DNA of 64,000 nucleotides from Ilex aquifolium (Eukaryota > Streptophyta > Magnoliopsida > Aquifoliales > Aquifoliaceae): the NCBI GenBank assembly GCA_951799425.1, contig OX637395.1, positions 14,734,451 to 14,798,450 on the forward strand, given 5' to 3'. The notes under the pieces were generated by a model. It did no database searches, was not told the origin of the DNA, and saw only the letters and a program-made list of their open reading frames with translations. Both the position numbers and the translations under genes were made by a program. Each line of letters begins with the position of its first letter. Within the stretch, counting starts at the first letter, position 1. Below are positions 48,631 through 60,649 of the stretch, piece by piece.

Positions 48631-51256
48631 ATGTCTGTTTCTTCTGGTGCTACTCGTTCCTCTATTTCCCTATTAGGGGATCGATCTGAGGACACCGATT
48701 TGGGGGATGTTGGCGATGAGATTGATAACTTTCCTGGTGTGGAGGCCGGAGAGGCTGAGGCTGGCACCGAGGAACCTCCCTCTACCTCTTCTCCCATGCC
48801 CCCCAGACCTGATAAAGGCAAAGTTAAGGTGAGTGGAGTCGGGGTTGAAGAAAAGACCTCATATTTGGGGTTTGCCTTTAGGCATGCCGAGTCTGTGGGC
48901 TACAGCAGAGAGGCCCCTGGGTTAATGAAAGCTTATAAGGTTCGATACGGTTTTCCTCCTGGGGTTGAACCCTGGTGTCCAAATAAATCCATCTACTATG
49001 TAGAGCAAGTGCGCAATAGGGTCTGCTTCTTTCTTGCCGCCTTTGAGAACGGTCTTCGCTTTCCTCTGCATCCCTTTATCAAGGTTGTTCTGCAACATTT
49101 CAATGTATGCCCTTCCCAGATTTCTCCCAACTTCTATCGCGTCATGGTTGGTCTCCTAGTCATCTTTAAGAAGCATAAACTCGGGGTTCCTAGCATTTCT
49201 TTGCTTATGGAGCTCTTCAATGTCAAACTGACCTCCGCTGAAGGTTTTCTGTATATTTCCAAGCGAACTAAAGTTAAGAAAATTATTACTGACCTCCCCT
49301 CTTCTCACAAGGCGTGGAAAAAACATTTCTTTTACATTGGGGGTACCAATTGGGAGTACAATCCTGCTGATAAGACAGATACTCTTGGTATCCCTACGGC
49401 TTGGACAGAACCAGAAAACTTGGGTGAGTCTTCACTTGAGTCGACTGAGCTCTGATCTGGAACTTATAGGCCTCTTGCCTTTCTCTTATTTGCACACTTT
49501 CTTCTTTTCAGGTGATCGTCCTGAGCTCAGCCGTGAAGATAAGAAGGTGCTAGTGAAGTTGGGGAAGATTAAGCCAGAGAGGTACGCCGACCTGATTGAG
49601 TCTCGAAATTTGGTGGAGCTAGGTCTGAGTCCTCCTGTGGTGACCCTAGCTATTCCATTATCTGTTTTAGGGGCTGAAGAAGGTAATTTCATTGTCACTT
49701 TCTTTCTCTTCCTTTTTCATTATCTTTCCTTCTCTTCCTCTTCTTTTTACTACTCCTTGTTCTATTCAGACCTTCCAGGTCCTTCTACCATGAAGTCTAC
49801 TCCAGAGGAGTTTCAGGCTAAGGTTGAGGAACTGTTGAAAGGAGGCAGATCTGGCAAGCGCAAGGCCCGGGTCAGCTCTGGGAGTGGTACAAACACCCGG
49901 GCTAAAATCCCCAGATTGGAGGTGCCTTCACCCCCCTCTGCTACTGAAGAACTGGTTCCTAATAAGGCACCGCCTTCCTCATCCGGCACCCCTCAAATTG
50001 TCGTTACCCTTTCCCCTCCGGTGGCCCATCCTGGGTTGGTGTCTGCCCAAGTGGGAGGTCAGGTTTCCCCTTCCTCCTCTGAGGTTGAGAAAGCTTTGGG
50101 AGTGATCCCTGATCTCCAAACCAGAAAGTTCTCATACACTGCTTCTGGGAAGATGGTTGAGAAAGAGAGAAAATCTGAGGGAGAAGACGAGGATTCTTTT
50201 TTTGACAACATGGATCTTGCTGCAGGAGCTCTTTCTTCTATTTTTTCTGAGTCTGATGTCCTGAAGGCTGCTTCTATGCCCCTTGAGGAGTCCATCTCTT
50301 CAGCTCTTCAGGGAGCAGCTGCTGTAAGTGCTAGCACTTTCCCCCCTTTACTTGTTTTTATTTCGTGGTCTGGCACAATTTACTGAACTTTATATTCTCA
50401 GGCTGCCCTCCATGCGAAAGGTCTGCTGCACCGGGCTCGGTCTCAAGAGGGCTCCTTTAAGACTCTGAAGACGTACAAGGCCAGGGCTTCTGAATTATCC
50501 CTCGAAAATGAGGACCTCAAGGCTCATGTGGAAAACCTCAGAGAGCTAACAGCGAAGCAAGCCTCCGACCTCAAACACACATTAACCGTTAAAGTCAGAG
50601 CTGAGGAGGGGGAAAAGAAAGCTCGGGATGAGCTAAGGCTAGTTAAGGAGGACCTGCATCTTAAGGTTGAGGCGTGGTCCAAGGCTAGCCAGGAGGCTTT
50701 TGACGCCAAGAAAGAGCTTAGTCAGGCCAATCAAAATTACCTCGCCCTCAACGAGGCAAACGGTAAGCTCTGCGAGGAGCTCGAGGAGCAGAAAAATTTG
50801 GTTAATCAGAGGGATAAGGAGATTGCCGAGCTAAGAGATGAGGCCACCACTTTGTGGGCTACTGGATGGCTTGCCTTTAGGCGCAAGGCTATCAAAGCTT
50901 TCCCAGATCTTGACTTCAACTTCCCTATCCCCACTGAGGAAGAAATGGAAGAGTCTGGCTCTGATAGTGAGGAGGATGCCTCAGTCCCACTAGCTGCAGC
51001 CTTGAGTCAGGACATTCCTGCCTCTGGGACCTCTGGAGCTCTTGTCGTGATTCCTAAGCCCCCAACTGCAGACCTTGCTGTTCCTGTTACTACGCTGTTT
51101 CCAGCTAACTTGGTGACTGAGGCCCTTGCTCAAGATCCGGAATCAACGGGGGCAGGGACCCCAGGCATTTCTGGGAGCTCCTCCCTTGCTTCAGTTGCTG
51201 AGGGCCCATCTGCCGAGCTGCGAGATCCTTCAATTACTCCCTCTCTAGACACTTAG
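48631..51256 (+). mobile_element. Antisense gene 1 of element H, intron-containing
   Basis: Plus-strand coding region opposite to gag-pol. Four segments are bounded by consensus introns: 48631-49423, 49512-49682, 49770-50323 and 50402-51256. The first contains a domain with CFFLAAFENGLRFPLHPFI and LVIFKKHKLGVPSISLLMEL, like the 'putative gypsy type transposon' family (Pfam Transposase_28). The third is basic, Ser/Pro-rich and nuclear-signal-like (GKRKARV). The last is a long coiled coil (about 50450-50870) with an acidic Ser-rich tail. Antisense extra ORFs are known in Ogre/Tat elements; their role is not established. The start at 48631 is chosen because upstream sequence looks like leader, although the frame is open from 48424. 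Confidence 0.65.
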
Positions 51257-52318
51257 AGCTTTTTCTGTGCTTATGTAACTTTTATTTTCTTTTGTACTTC
51301 GAACTTGTGTTTTGAAATACAAACTTCATAGAGCAGTTTCTGAATCTCGCTTTGGACTGTGATGTGTGATGTGCTGTGATTTGAGACATAAGCCAGATGG
51401 TTTTGTCATACTTTTATTCTTCTGACCTTTCTCCTTTCCTTTTACTTTGTACTCCCCCTTTTGCTTTGAGGGGTGCTGTGCACTTCTTGAAGCAAAATTA
51501 CTAGGTCTGAAGAGTATGGAAGATTTGGTGTTGGGCTCAATGGCTTCTCCTGAGCAGTTGAGCTCGGTAGTTGGTATCTCAGGGAACCCTTCCCTTTTCT
51601 TCTACATTCTGAGCAACAGAGCTTGATATTGTGAACTGGCGAGTTCCTTCTGAGCTACATTGCTCGAGTTTGTAAACTTAGGGATTCTTACTGAGCTATA
51701 TAGCTCTTCTTGTGAACTTTAAAAGTTCTTTCTGAGCTTCGTGGCCCATTTAATAGACCCTTTCTGAGATAAATAACAAACTTCGGGGCAAATTTCATTG
51801 CATTATTTTTTTGAACTTTTCCTCTGTGCTTTGAGAAGTACTTCAGCCCTTCTTCACGCAAGACTATGGACTTCATGAGTCGCTAAGTTCTTTTGATGAA
51901 CTGAGGAGCCCATCAGGAGTTTTATCATTCTGATGTGGGCAAGGCTCTAGGAGCCGCAGGTCTGGGAGATCATTCTGAGGCGCAATGTTGCCAACCGGGC
52001 TGAGCTCCAATATGAGGAATATTTTGGTGGGGTCAGAACTTTCTTTGGTCGTTTTGAGTGCGATAGGAGGGTTGATCTTGTGCTGATTCCTTTTCCCGCC
52101 TTTTTTTCCAACCGTTTTCCATAACCATAACCGCCTTTATTAATTAAGAAACCAAAAAGACAGCCGATTTCCTTTCGCATGTCTCTTGGTTTCCTAAAAA
52201 CTTACAGCCCTCTTTAAGTTTCCTCTAACCTGCTAAGTTTCTTTCTCCTTTGCCCAAAACACTTCTGAGTTTCTTCTTGGTTTTTCGTGGTTATCCTCTG
52301 CTTTTATCGTGCTTTTTG
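51257..52318. repeat. Spacer with degenerate GAGCT repeats between antisense genes
   Basis: Non-coding. At 51545-51740 a unit of about 50 bp with CTGAGCTA(C/T)AT(A/T)GCTC and TGTGAACTT recurs about four times in degenerate form. Confidence 0.5.
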
Positions 52319-53427
52319 ATGGCTGCCCCTACTTCTTCTCTGTTCCAGGAACGGACTTCCTTCGGGATCGAATGGAAGTGGCATCACCGCTATTTGTCAG
52401 CTTCAAACTTAAACTCTTCTGATCTGGAAATCATCAAGAAACGGTTCTTTCCTTATCTTGACTTGCCTTTGCGGGTTCCTACCGCGGACGAGCCCTGTAA
52501 CTACCTTCCTCGAGGGGAAGTCTGCTTTTTCGAAGGTGCCATGGATATGGGACTTCGCCTTCCCATTCACCCTGCCATAGGGCGAGTTCTTGCCTACTAT
52601 GGCCTATGCTCCTCTCGCCTTTCCCCACGAGGATGGGCCACTATGGTGAGCTTCTTCCTGTTCTGGCGCCTACATGGCGTTGACAGGTTCCCCTATGTCT
52701 CCGAGTTTCTGTACTTCTTCGAGATAGAGGAAGATGATGCCCCCTACTTCAGCTTCTTCCGTTGGAGGAATTTTAAATTACGCCCTTTGGTTCTAGGCTT
52801 TCCCCCCAATCCTGAAGGATGGTCTAAACGTTTCTTTTTTGCTTCCAGGGAGTCTTGGCGGTCTCCTGAGGATCGTTGTCGTGAGGCTAGGATTCCTCGG
52901 TCTTGGAAGAGCTTCTCTCGAATTAGTAAGTTTTAGCTAAGCTCTCTTGTGTATGTATTTTTCTTGAAGGTATATTCTTATTACATTCTTGTTGCTCAGG
53001 TCCACCTGATGTGGATGTGCCAGAGAGGGTGACCATTGACGAGATGCTGCTGGTGGAGTCTAAGACTTACTCTGAATTGATGACAAGTGCAAACCTCTAC
53101 TTGCTAGGGGCCGAGGCTACTGAGTATGAGTTCTCCTTCGTTCCCTACTCTTCCTGGACTTCTTTTTCTGATTCTGACGAGGAAGATGATTCTGACTAGG
53201 AAGATGATTCCGACGAGGAAGGGGACACTGGCGCGAGCTCAAAGAAGCGTAGGAGGGATGGCTCTTTTTCCCCTGACTCTCTGTCCACTATCTTCCTCTC
53301 CCCGGCAGGTCAGAAGCTTCTTGATTCACTTTATAAAGCTCAGCAAGAAAGAGACGAGTTGAAGGAAGAGAATGTTCGTCTGAAGGAGGAAGTGGCTGAG
53401 CTGAAGTCCCAGCTTAAGAAGGACTAG
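52319..53427 (+). mobile_element. Antisense gene 2 of element H
   Basis: A second plus-strand coding region, with one consensus intron (about 52926-52999). The first segment contains CFFEGAMDMGLRLPIHPAI and MVSFFLFWRLHGVDRFPYVS, paralogous to the domain of antisense gene 1. The second has an acidic Asp/Glu/Ser block, a basic KKRRRDG motif and ends in a short coiled coil (QQERDELKEENVRLKEEV). Overall it is a shorter, diverged version of gene 1. It carries about one break. Confidence 0.55.
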
Positions 53428-53625
53428 GAGCTCTTCCCCCTTGTACTTTCTTCTTTACTTGAGTGATGCCAAGCTATGAATTTCCTTATATTTTTCTGAA
53501 CACTTGTACTGTTGGATACTCTGAATACCAGATCTTTTATTTTTGAATATGCAATTCTTTATGAGCTGACGGGCTCGTTCCGAACTCTGTAAGGTTATTT
53601 TAGCACGCTCTTCGTGTTCAGAACA

Positions 53626-53745
53626 CAAACGTGGATGGAAAACAGAAGATCATGTTTGCACTGCCCTTATTTCCTGACTGATTCCACCAGTCAAACCACG
53701 AACATTGATGGAAAACAGAAGATCATGTTTGCACTGTCCTCAATT
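53626..53745. repeat. Direct repeat, two copies
   Basis: GATGGAAAACAGAAGATCAT and its TGTTTGCACTG extension occur twice about 75 bp apart, each preceded by ACGNACATTGATGG-like sequence. Confidence 0.75.
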
Positions 53746-53884
53746 CCCAACTAATTTTGTAGCTGACCCCTGCTGTATCAAATATATTGGGGTCTTCGAG
53801 TACGTAGGCAGTGCACAAGGACTTCTAGTCGTGGAGAAAAGACTGTTGGTGTCTCCAAGAAGAGACCAGCTTTGAATTCTATGA

Positions 53885-54345
53885 GCTTAGAGGCTTGTTG
53901 CTTGTGTACGGGCTGAAGAGCTCGTCTTGTATTTTATAAGCTTAGAATCTTATCTTTTATTTATGAGCTGAAGAGCTCATCTTGTGTTTTATAAGCTTAG
54001 AAGCTTATCGTTTATTTATGAGCTGAAGAGCTCATCTTGTATTTTATAAGCTTAGAAGCTTATCTTTTATTTATGAGCTGAAGAGCTCATCTTGTACTTT
54101 ATAAGCTTAGAAGCTTATCTTTTATTTATGAGCTGAAGAGCTCATCTTGTACTTTATAAGCTTAGAAGCTTATCTTTTATTTATGGGCTGAAGAGCTCAT
54201 CTTGTACTTTATAAGCTTAGAGGCTTATCTTTTATTTATGAGCTGAAGAGCTCATCTTGTACTTTATAAGCTTAGAAGCTTATCTTTTATTTATGAGCTG
54301 AAGAGCTCATCTTGTACTTTATAAGCTTAGAGGCTTATCTTTAGC
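53885..54345. repeat. 55-bp minisatellite, about eight copies
   Basis: Unit GAGCTGAAGAGCTCATCTTG plus TACTTTATAAGCTTAGAAGC plus a TTATCTTTTATTTAT tail. Start points at 53965, 54020 and 54075 give an exact 55-bp period. Each unit holds two fold-back motifs (GAGCTGAAGAGCTC and ATAAGCTTAGAAGCTTAT). It lies between the converging ends of pol and antisense gene 2. Confidence 0.95.
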
Positions 54346-54443
54346 TGTAGAGCTTACTACACATTCTTTTACTTTGGAAACCATATAAGGGTGAATAAAA
54401 GACTCGCTTATTCTTATTAAAACAGCTCTACTACAAGTAACAC

Positions 54444-57400
54444 TTACTGAAAGAACTTCTTAAGGTGTTCGGCATTCCAAGAGTGTGGTAGGACCTTCCC
54501 CTCCTCTGTTTGCAACTCATAGTTCCCTGGTCTGATTACCCTTGATACGATATAGGGTCCTTCCCAGTTGGGTCCCAATTTCCCATGCGTGGGATCCTTT
54601 CTTGTAAGCAGAAGCCTCCTAAGTACCAAGTCTCCAGCCTTGAAACTTCTGTGCCTTACCTTCCTGTCGTAGTATCTTGCAGTTTTCCTTTGGTAAAGTC
54701 GGACACGATGCAGAGCTCTTTCTCTCTTTTCATCCAGGAGATCGAGGTTTAATAAGAAAGACTCATCATTGTGTTCGGCATCTGCAAATTCCACCCTTGG
54801 TGATTGGAGCCCCACCTCAACAGGGGCTACTGCTTCGGTCCCAAAGGCCAAAGTGAAGGGGGTTTCCTGAGTTGCTGACCTGACGGTGGTCATGTAGGCC
54901 CACAATACCTCAGGGATGTACTCCACCCACTTGCCTTTTAGGTTTTCTAATTTAGTCTTCAGAGCTGTCTTTATGGTTCTGATTGTGAGCTCTGCTTGCC
55001 CATTGGATTGACGATGTGCAGGAGCTGAGAAATAGTTCTTTATCCCAAGCTCAGCACAAAAGCTCTTAAACTTTGAGTTGTCAAACTGCTTCCCATTGTC
55101 AGACACGACTGCTCTGGGAACCCCAAATCTGCAAACTATCGACTTCCAAACGAAGTTTTGGACTTTTTGTTCGGTGATTGTTGCCAAAGGTTCGACCTCC
55201 GCCCACTTGGTGAAGTAATCCACCCCTATAATAGCAAACTTACATTGTCCCACACCGATGGGAAGGGGTCCAAGAATGTCCAAACCCCACTGCTGAAAAG
55301 GCCATGGGCTAACCACCGAGGTTAGCAGCTCGGGTGGACAATGGGAAACATTGGCATGTTCTTGGCAAGTCCTACATTTTTTGACCAAATCGGTGGCATC
55401 TTTGAGCATGGTGGGCCAATAATACCCTTGTCTCAGTACTTTTCCTGCTAAGGCCCGAGCTCCTATGTGATTGCCACATATCCCTTCGTGTACTTCTCTG
55501 AGTATATAGTTGGCATCTTCATCTCCCACGCATTTAAGGAGAGGTGTTGAGAATCCTTGTTTATACAGCTTTCCTTGCAGCAAGGAAAATCTGGCTGACC
55601 TGGTCCTTAGCTTGGATGCCTCCTTGGCATCGCTTGGCAGAGTCCCACTCTGCAGGTACCCTATGATGGGGTCCATCCAGCTCGGCTGAGCTTCGATTGA
55701 TATCATGTCCTCTTCTTCGATACTTACTGAAGGCTCTGGAAGGTGTTCCACTGGTACTAGCCTATCCAAATCTTCTTGCGAGGCAGTTGCTAACCTTGCC
55801 AACGCATCTGCTCGTGAATTCTCTGTTCTAGGCACGTGTCTGACCTTAACCTGCACAAACTTTTTCATTAGTTCTCGTACCTTTTTGAGGTAAAGGACCA
55901 TCTTTTCGCCTCTTGCTTCGTAGGAGTCTTCTATCTGTTTTACCACCAGTTGAGAGTCACTGTAGATCTCCAGCTGCTCTGCTTCCATAGAATAAGCAAG
56001 ATTGAGCCCAGCGATGACAGCTTCATATTCTGCCTCGTTATTTGAAGCTTTGAACCCAAATCTAAGGGCATATTCGACGTCTATTCCTTCTGGGGAGGTC
56101 AAGATCATTCCTGCACCGCTTCCGTGAGCATTGGCAGCTCCATCTACTGAAAGCTTCCATATGGGGAGGTCTGGTATTAAATCTGTGGTTTGCATAGGCG
56201 CTGCTGCTGTGAATTCTGCGATAAAATCCGCCAAAATTTGCCCTTTGATCGCAGTTCTTGGCTTATATCTGATATCAAACTCACTGAGCTCTATGGCCCA
56301 TTTAACCAATCTTCCCAAGGACTCTGGCTTATGCAACACTTGCTTCAACGGCTGGTCTGTTGGAACCTCGATAGTATGTGCCTGGAAATAGGGCCTAAGT
56401 CTTCTGGCTGTTGTAACCAATGCTAGAACGAGTTTTTCCATCTTTGGATATCTCTCCTCTGCCCCCCTCAGAGCTCTGCTACAGTAATAGACTGGTTGCT
56501 GAGCTCTGTCTCGCTCCCTAACCAGCGCCGCGCTTGTTGAAAAATCTGAAACTGCTAGGTAGAGGGTGAGGACTTCCCCTTCTAAAGGGCTCACCAAAAC
56601 TGGAGGAGAGCTCATATAACTTTTTAGGGCTTCGAATGCTTCTTCACACTTGGTATCCCACTGGAACGCCTTCTTCAAGATCTGAAAGAATGGTTGACAT
56701 TTATCGCTTGATCTAGACACAAAACGGCTTAGGGCAGCTATCCTGCCAGTCAAACGTTGCACCTCCTTTGTGTTGGATGGTGATTGCATTTCCACCATTG
56801 CCCTAACCTTCTCTGGGTTAGCTTCAATTCCCCGGCTGCTAACTATAAAACCAAGGAACTTTCCTGCCGAGACCCCGAATGCACACTTCGCAGGGTTGAG
56901 CTTCATCTTGTACTCCTTTAGGATCTGGAATGATTCGGCCAAGTGCTCGATGTGGAGCTCTGCCTTTAGTGACTTTACTAGCATGTCGTCGATGTAAACC
57001 TCCATGGATGCTCCTATTTGTTTTTGGAACATCCTATTCACCAACCGCTGGTAAGTAGCTCCAGCATTCTTCAACCCGAAGGGCATGACTTGATAACAAT
57101 ACGTTCCCTGTTCAGTTACAAAGGAGGTCTTCTCTTGATCGCTGGGGTCCATCCTAATTTGGTTGTAGCATGAGAAGGCGTCCATGAAGCTAAGGAGCTC
57201 ATGCCCGGCTGTGGTGTCCACTATCAGGTCTATCCGAGGTAAGGGAAAACTGTCCTTAGGGCAAGCTCGGTTGAGATCTGTGAAGTCAATGCACAGTCGC
57301 CACTTTCCATTGGTTTTCTTTACAAGAACCACATTTGCTAACCAGGTGGGGTAATCAACCTCCCTGATGGCCTTGGCATTGAGGAGTTTGCTGACCTCCT

Positions 57401-57539
57401 CATTGATTGCCCTTTGTCTTTCGGAGGCAAAGCTCCTCCTCTTCTGTTTGATGGGCTTGCAAGTTGGGTTCACGCTTAGCTTATGGGTAATAACCGAAGG
57501 GTCAATTCCTTCCATGTCTTCTTGCTTCCAAGCAAACAC
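54444..57539 (-). mobile_element. Pol region of element H: RT, RNase H, integrase
   Basis: A 1031-residue minus-strand frame. Domains in order: reverse transcriptase (WRLCIDFTDLNRACPKD, catalytic VYIDDMLVKS near residue 180), connection/RNase H, a second RNase H-like domain (LSVDGAANAHGSGAG, EAEYEAVIAGL, YSDSQLVVKQ, about 460-560), the integrase zinc region (HEGICGNHIGARAL and CRTCQEH), and the integrase core with WGLDILGP, VVSDNGKQFD and SNGQAE as the DDE set. The extra RNase H domain is a Tat-clade trait. The frame looks whole. Confidence 0.92.
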
Positions 57540-58292
57540 TCATATATTCTCTTTTAGGAACTTGATGAGGAGACCTTTGAGCTCAGCGTTCAGTCTGGAA
57601 CCCACATAAACGAGGTGTTCTGGCTTTTCATCAAGCTGAATTGGATCCAGCTCTTCTGATGGCATTAGTCTTGTCTCCATTTCATCCCTCATGTCGAGTT
57701 CATCCAATTGGATGTTCTCAACCTCCTTCCTTTTTACAGAAGCCATATAGCATTCTCTTGCTACACGCTGATCTCCTCGGACTACTCCGATTCCATTTTC
57801 TGTAGGGAATTTTACGACTAAGTGATAGGCAGACGGGATTGCCTTCATAGAATTAAGGGATGGCCTTCCAAGCAAGATGTTGTATGCAGATGATGCATCG
57901 ACTACTAGGAATTTTACGGTGGTGGTGGCTTGGCAAGGTGGGTCCCCTAGGGTGAGCACGAGTTGGATCGAGCCTAGGGGAAGCACCCTTTCCCCGGAGA
58001 ATCCCAACAAGTGAGTGTTTATAGGTTCAAGTCTCTCCCTTCCTATGTTCATCTTGTCGAAGGCAGGTGCGAAAATGATATCTGCCGAGCTCCCATTATC
58101 AATTAGAACCCAATGAACGGTTCTATTAGCCACCACAGCTCGTACCACCAACGGATCATCATGAGGGTACTGGCATCCCTCTAAATCAGCATCTGAAAAA
58201 GTAATAGCGGTATCTAAGCGTGGTGCTTTGGATCCGTCGGAGGTGTGCTTTCCTGGCTGAGCTGGACTCTCCACCTCCCACAAACCCTCCAC
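57540..58292 (-). mobile_element. Protease region of element H
   Basis: A 250-residue minus-strand frame overlapping the end of gag. It contains ITFSDADLEGCQYPHDDPL and the aspartic protease site LIDNGSSADIIF, then YNILLGRPSLN. It lies between gag and reverse transcriptase, as in other Tat elements, where protease and pol are made as part of a longer polyprotein. Confidence 0.85.
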
Positions 58293-59880
58293 ATATTACT
58301 CTAATCTCTCCCAGAGGCTGCTGATGTGGTGCAGGTGCATGCTGTTGGGGCGGTGGAGGTGGAAGAGCTCGGTTCTGGTTGTCATGGGCTACAAAACGAC
58401 GTAGCTGACCTCTCTGGATCAAGAACTCGATTTCCTTCTTTAATTGAATGCAGTCATCAGTGTGGTGACCATGATCTCTGTGGTAATCGCAGTACTTCGT
58501 GGGGTCTCTCTTGGCCGGATCTGCCTTCATCCGAGGTGGCCATCTTAAGAACTTCTCATTTTGGACCTCATACAGAACTTGTGACACAGCGGCAGTGAGT
58601 GGGGTGAACCGCTGAGGTCCGTATCTGGGCTGTAGTTCAGGCTGCATTGGGCCCAGGCGATCTCTGACATTTCCTCTTCTCTTTGGCGAGCGATCTCTAT
58701 CCCTCCTTAGGGACCTTTCTCGCCCTTTTTCCTTCCTGGGACTTCGGTCCCTTCTCTTCTCTTCTTTTTCCTTCTCCTTTCGTGAAGATGTACTTCCCAC
58801 TTTAGAAAGGAGTGCCTCTTCACCATTTATATACTTCTCTGCCTTGGCTAACACCTCAGCCATACTTGCCTGAGGATTCTTTGATATAGAGAACATCAGG
58901 TCCTTTGATTGCACCCCCAAACCTGCAATGAAAGCAGTTATGGCGAATTTTTCGTCTGGGACGTCTACCTTTAGTGTCTCCGAGTTAAACCTTTGGACGT
59001 AAGACCTCAGGTTTTCTTGGGGCCCCTGTTTCACATTCAGCAGGTGGTAGCTTGGCTTTCTGTATATCCGGGCTCCTATAAAGTGAGATACAAAAGCGAT
59101 GGAGAGCTCTTTAAAGGATGAGATCGAGGCTGGTGGAAGCCTATGAAACCAGGCTAGGGCGGAGCCTTTCAATGTGATGGCGAAAGCTCTGCAGCGTACA
59201 GGATCCTGGTATCCATGCAACTCCATCTGGTTCTTGTAAGTGTTGAGATGATCTACGGGATCTTTCGTTCCGTCAAAGACCTCTATTTGTGGCACCCTGA
59301 ACTTTGGTGGGAGAGGAAAGTGTAGCACTCCCGTGGTGAATGGGGACTCGGTTTGCTGAACCAAGACATCCATTGTAACCGGAGCCTTGCTCTTTACAGC
59401 CTCCTTCATATGGCTGAGCTCTTGTTGGATGTCTTTGAAGTGTTGCTCCCAGTGTTGTTCTCTCCTGTCTTGCGGGTAAGGGAAGAAATCGTCCCTCTCA
59501 CCCCCATCGTTCTGAATTTGCACTTCCTCATTGTGGCCATTCCTAGGGGGTAGGTAAGGAGCATGCCCCCTGGTATGGCTGCTTTCTCCTCCTTCGTTGA
59601 CCTCTCTAAGGGGGTTCCAGTGTCGTTGTTCCCTATGGGGGGAATTATTCTGGCCTTCTTGGGCCGGTCGTGCCTCCTGTGGGCGCTGTATGAGCTTTGA
59701 TAGCTCTGCATTTTCCTTTAGCAAGCGTTGGTTGACGAGGCGAAGGGCCTCCAACTCGTTATTAATAGGGGAATTAGCCTCTTGGACGTTCCCAGGTTGT
59801 CTGCCGTTGGTGGCTTCCTGCTGATCTTGCATTCGTGGTAGGTTTGTTTGACTTCTGCTCATATTTCGAGTTGTTACCAT
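58186..59880 (-). mobile_element. Gag of element H
   Basis: A 564-residue minus-strand frame starting MVTTRNMSRSQ. An N-terminal coiled region (LEALRLVNQRLLKENAEL) precedes the gag core (PQIEVFDGTKDPVDHLNTY, ALAWFHRLPPASISSFKEL, about residues 190-350). A highly basic Arg/Lys/Glu tract (370-415) and a zinc-knuckle-like CDYHRDHGHHTDDC follow. The start lies 63 bp from the 5' LTR. Confidence 0.9.
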
Positions 59881-59942
59881 CAGTCACTGAGGAATCAGCT
59901 TATTTGTAATAGGAACAGTCGTTCCCACAGACGGCGCCAAAC

Positions 59943-60644
59943 TGATGGCGTAAATCTACGCGAATGAGCTATGGAACATGATTATTTGATATGAACGATC
60001 TGTGTAGAGCTAAGTACGGTGTCTGAGCTACAAGGCTCGTGCTTGATAGAGCAGGTTAATGCTTTGGGAACTGGGGAAAGGGGAGAATGACAAGATTATA
60101 GTGGTTCACCGGCCTTAGCTCGGCTAGTCCACTCTACCATGGAGTCTCTGGCTCATCTCTTTCTTATTGATCAAGTTGAACATGTTACAATAGAATATTC
60201 AGGGTATTCGGGGTTTTTTTCTTAATGGGGGCTTGCCCTCCTTTTTATAGCCTCATGCTTACCTCTAATTCGAAATCACCTCCTTTATTGAAGGGATCGT
60301 GCCCTATCTTCATCTATAATCTCGGGGTTACCTAAACTTCTTATGGCTGGCTCCGAATGGCGAGTTCTTTGCCTTTTATCATGGGATCCTCTCCTTGGTT
60401 TTAGGAGAGGATCCTGGTTGACAACGGGTTTCTCGCCTTGGATTGGCTTAATTCCCATTACGAGGGTATTTGCTGTCATTTTGCTGCCCTCTTGTTATTT
60501 CTCAGTTCGTGTCTTCAGCTGGGAGCTCTAGTACCAGCTGGCAGAGCTCAGACCATTGCTGGATGAGCTCTGCTTATTATACCTGAGCTCCCGAGCTGAG
60601 CTTACTATCTAAGCTCGTGTCTGGATTTACTTTAGGTATCATCA
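59943..60644 (-). mobile_element. 5' LTR of element H
   Basis: A 702-bp partner of 47261-47962 with about four substitutions and no length difference. Confidence 0.95.
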
Positions 60645-60649
60645 TTGTT

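Larger units (their letters stand above)
47261..60644 (-). mobile_element. Young Tat-lineage Ty3 retrotransposon H
   Basis: A 13.4-kb element flanked by exact TTGTT (47256-47260 and 60645-60649). Its 702-bp LTRs at 47261-47962 and 59943-60644 differ at about four positions by eye, so insertion was recent (well under a million years on usual plant rates). Gag and pol read right to left. The junction 59920-59942 gives TGGCGCCGTCTGTGGGAACG on the minus strand, the primer-binding region typical of Tat/Ogre/Retand elements, and GGGGGG purines abut the 3' LTR. Two antisense genes occupy the 3' third. It looks nearly whole, with perhaps two or three breaks. Confidence 0.9.

Noticed and set aside
53885-54345. 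Regular 55-bp repeats as a CRISPR array
   Set aside because: The whole unit is repeated without unique spacers, and it lies inside a plant retrotransposon.
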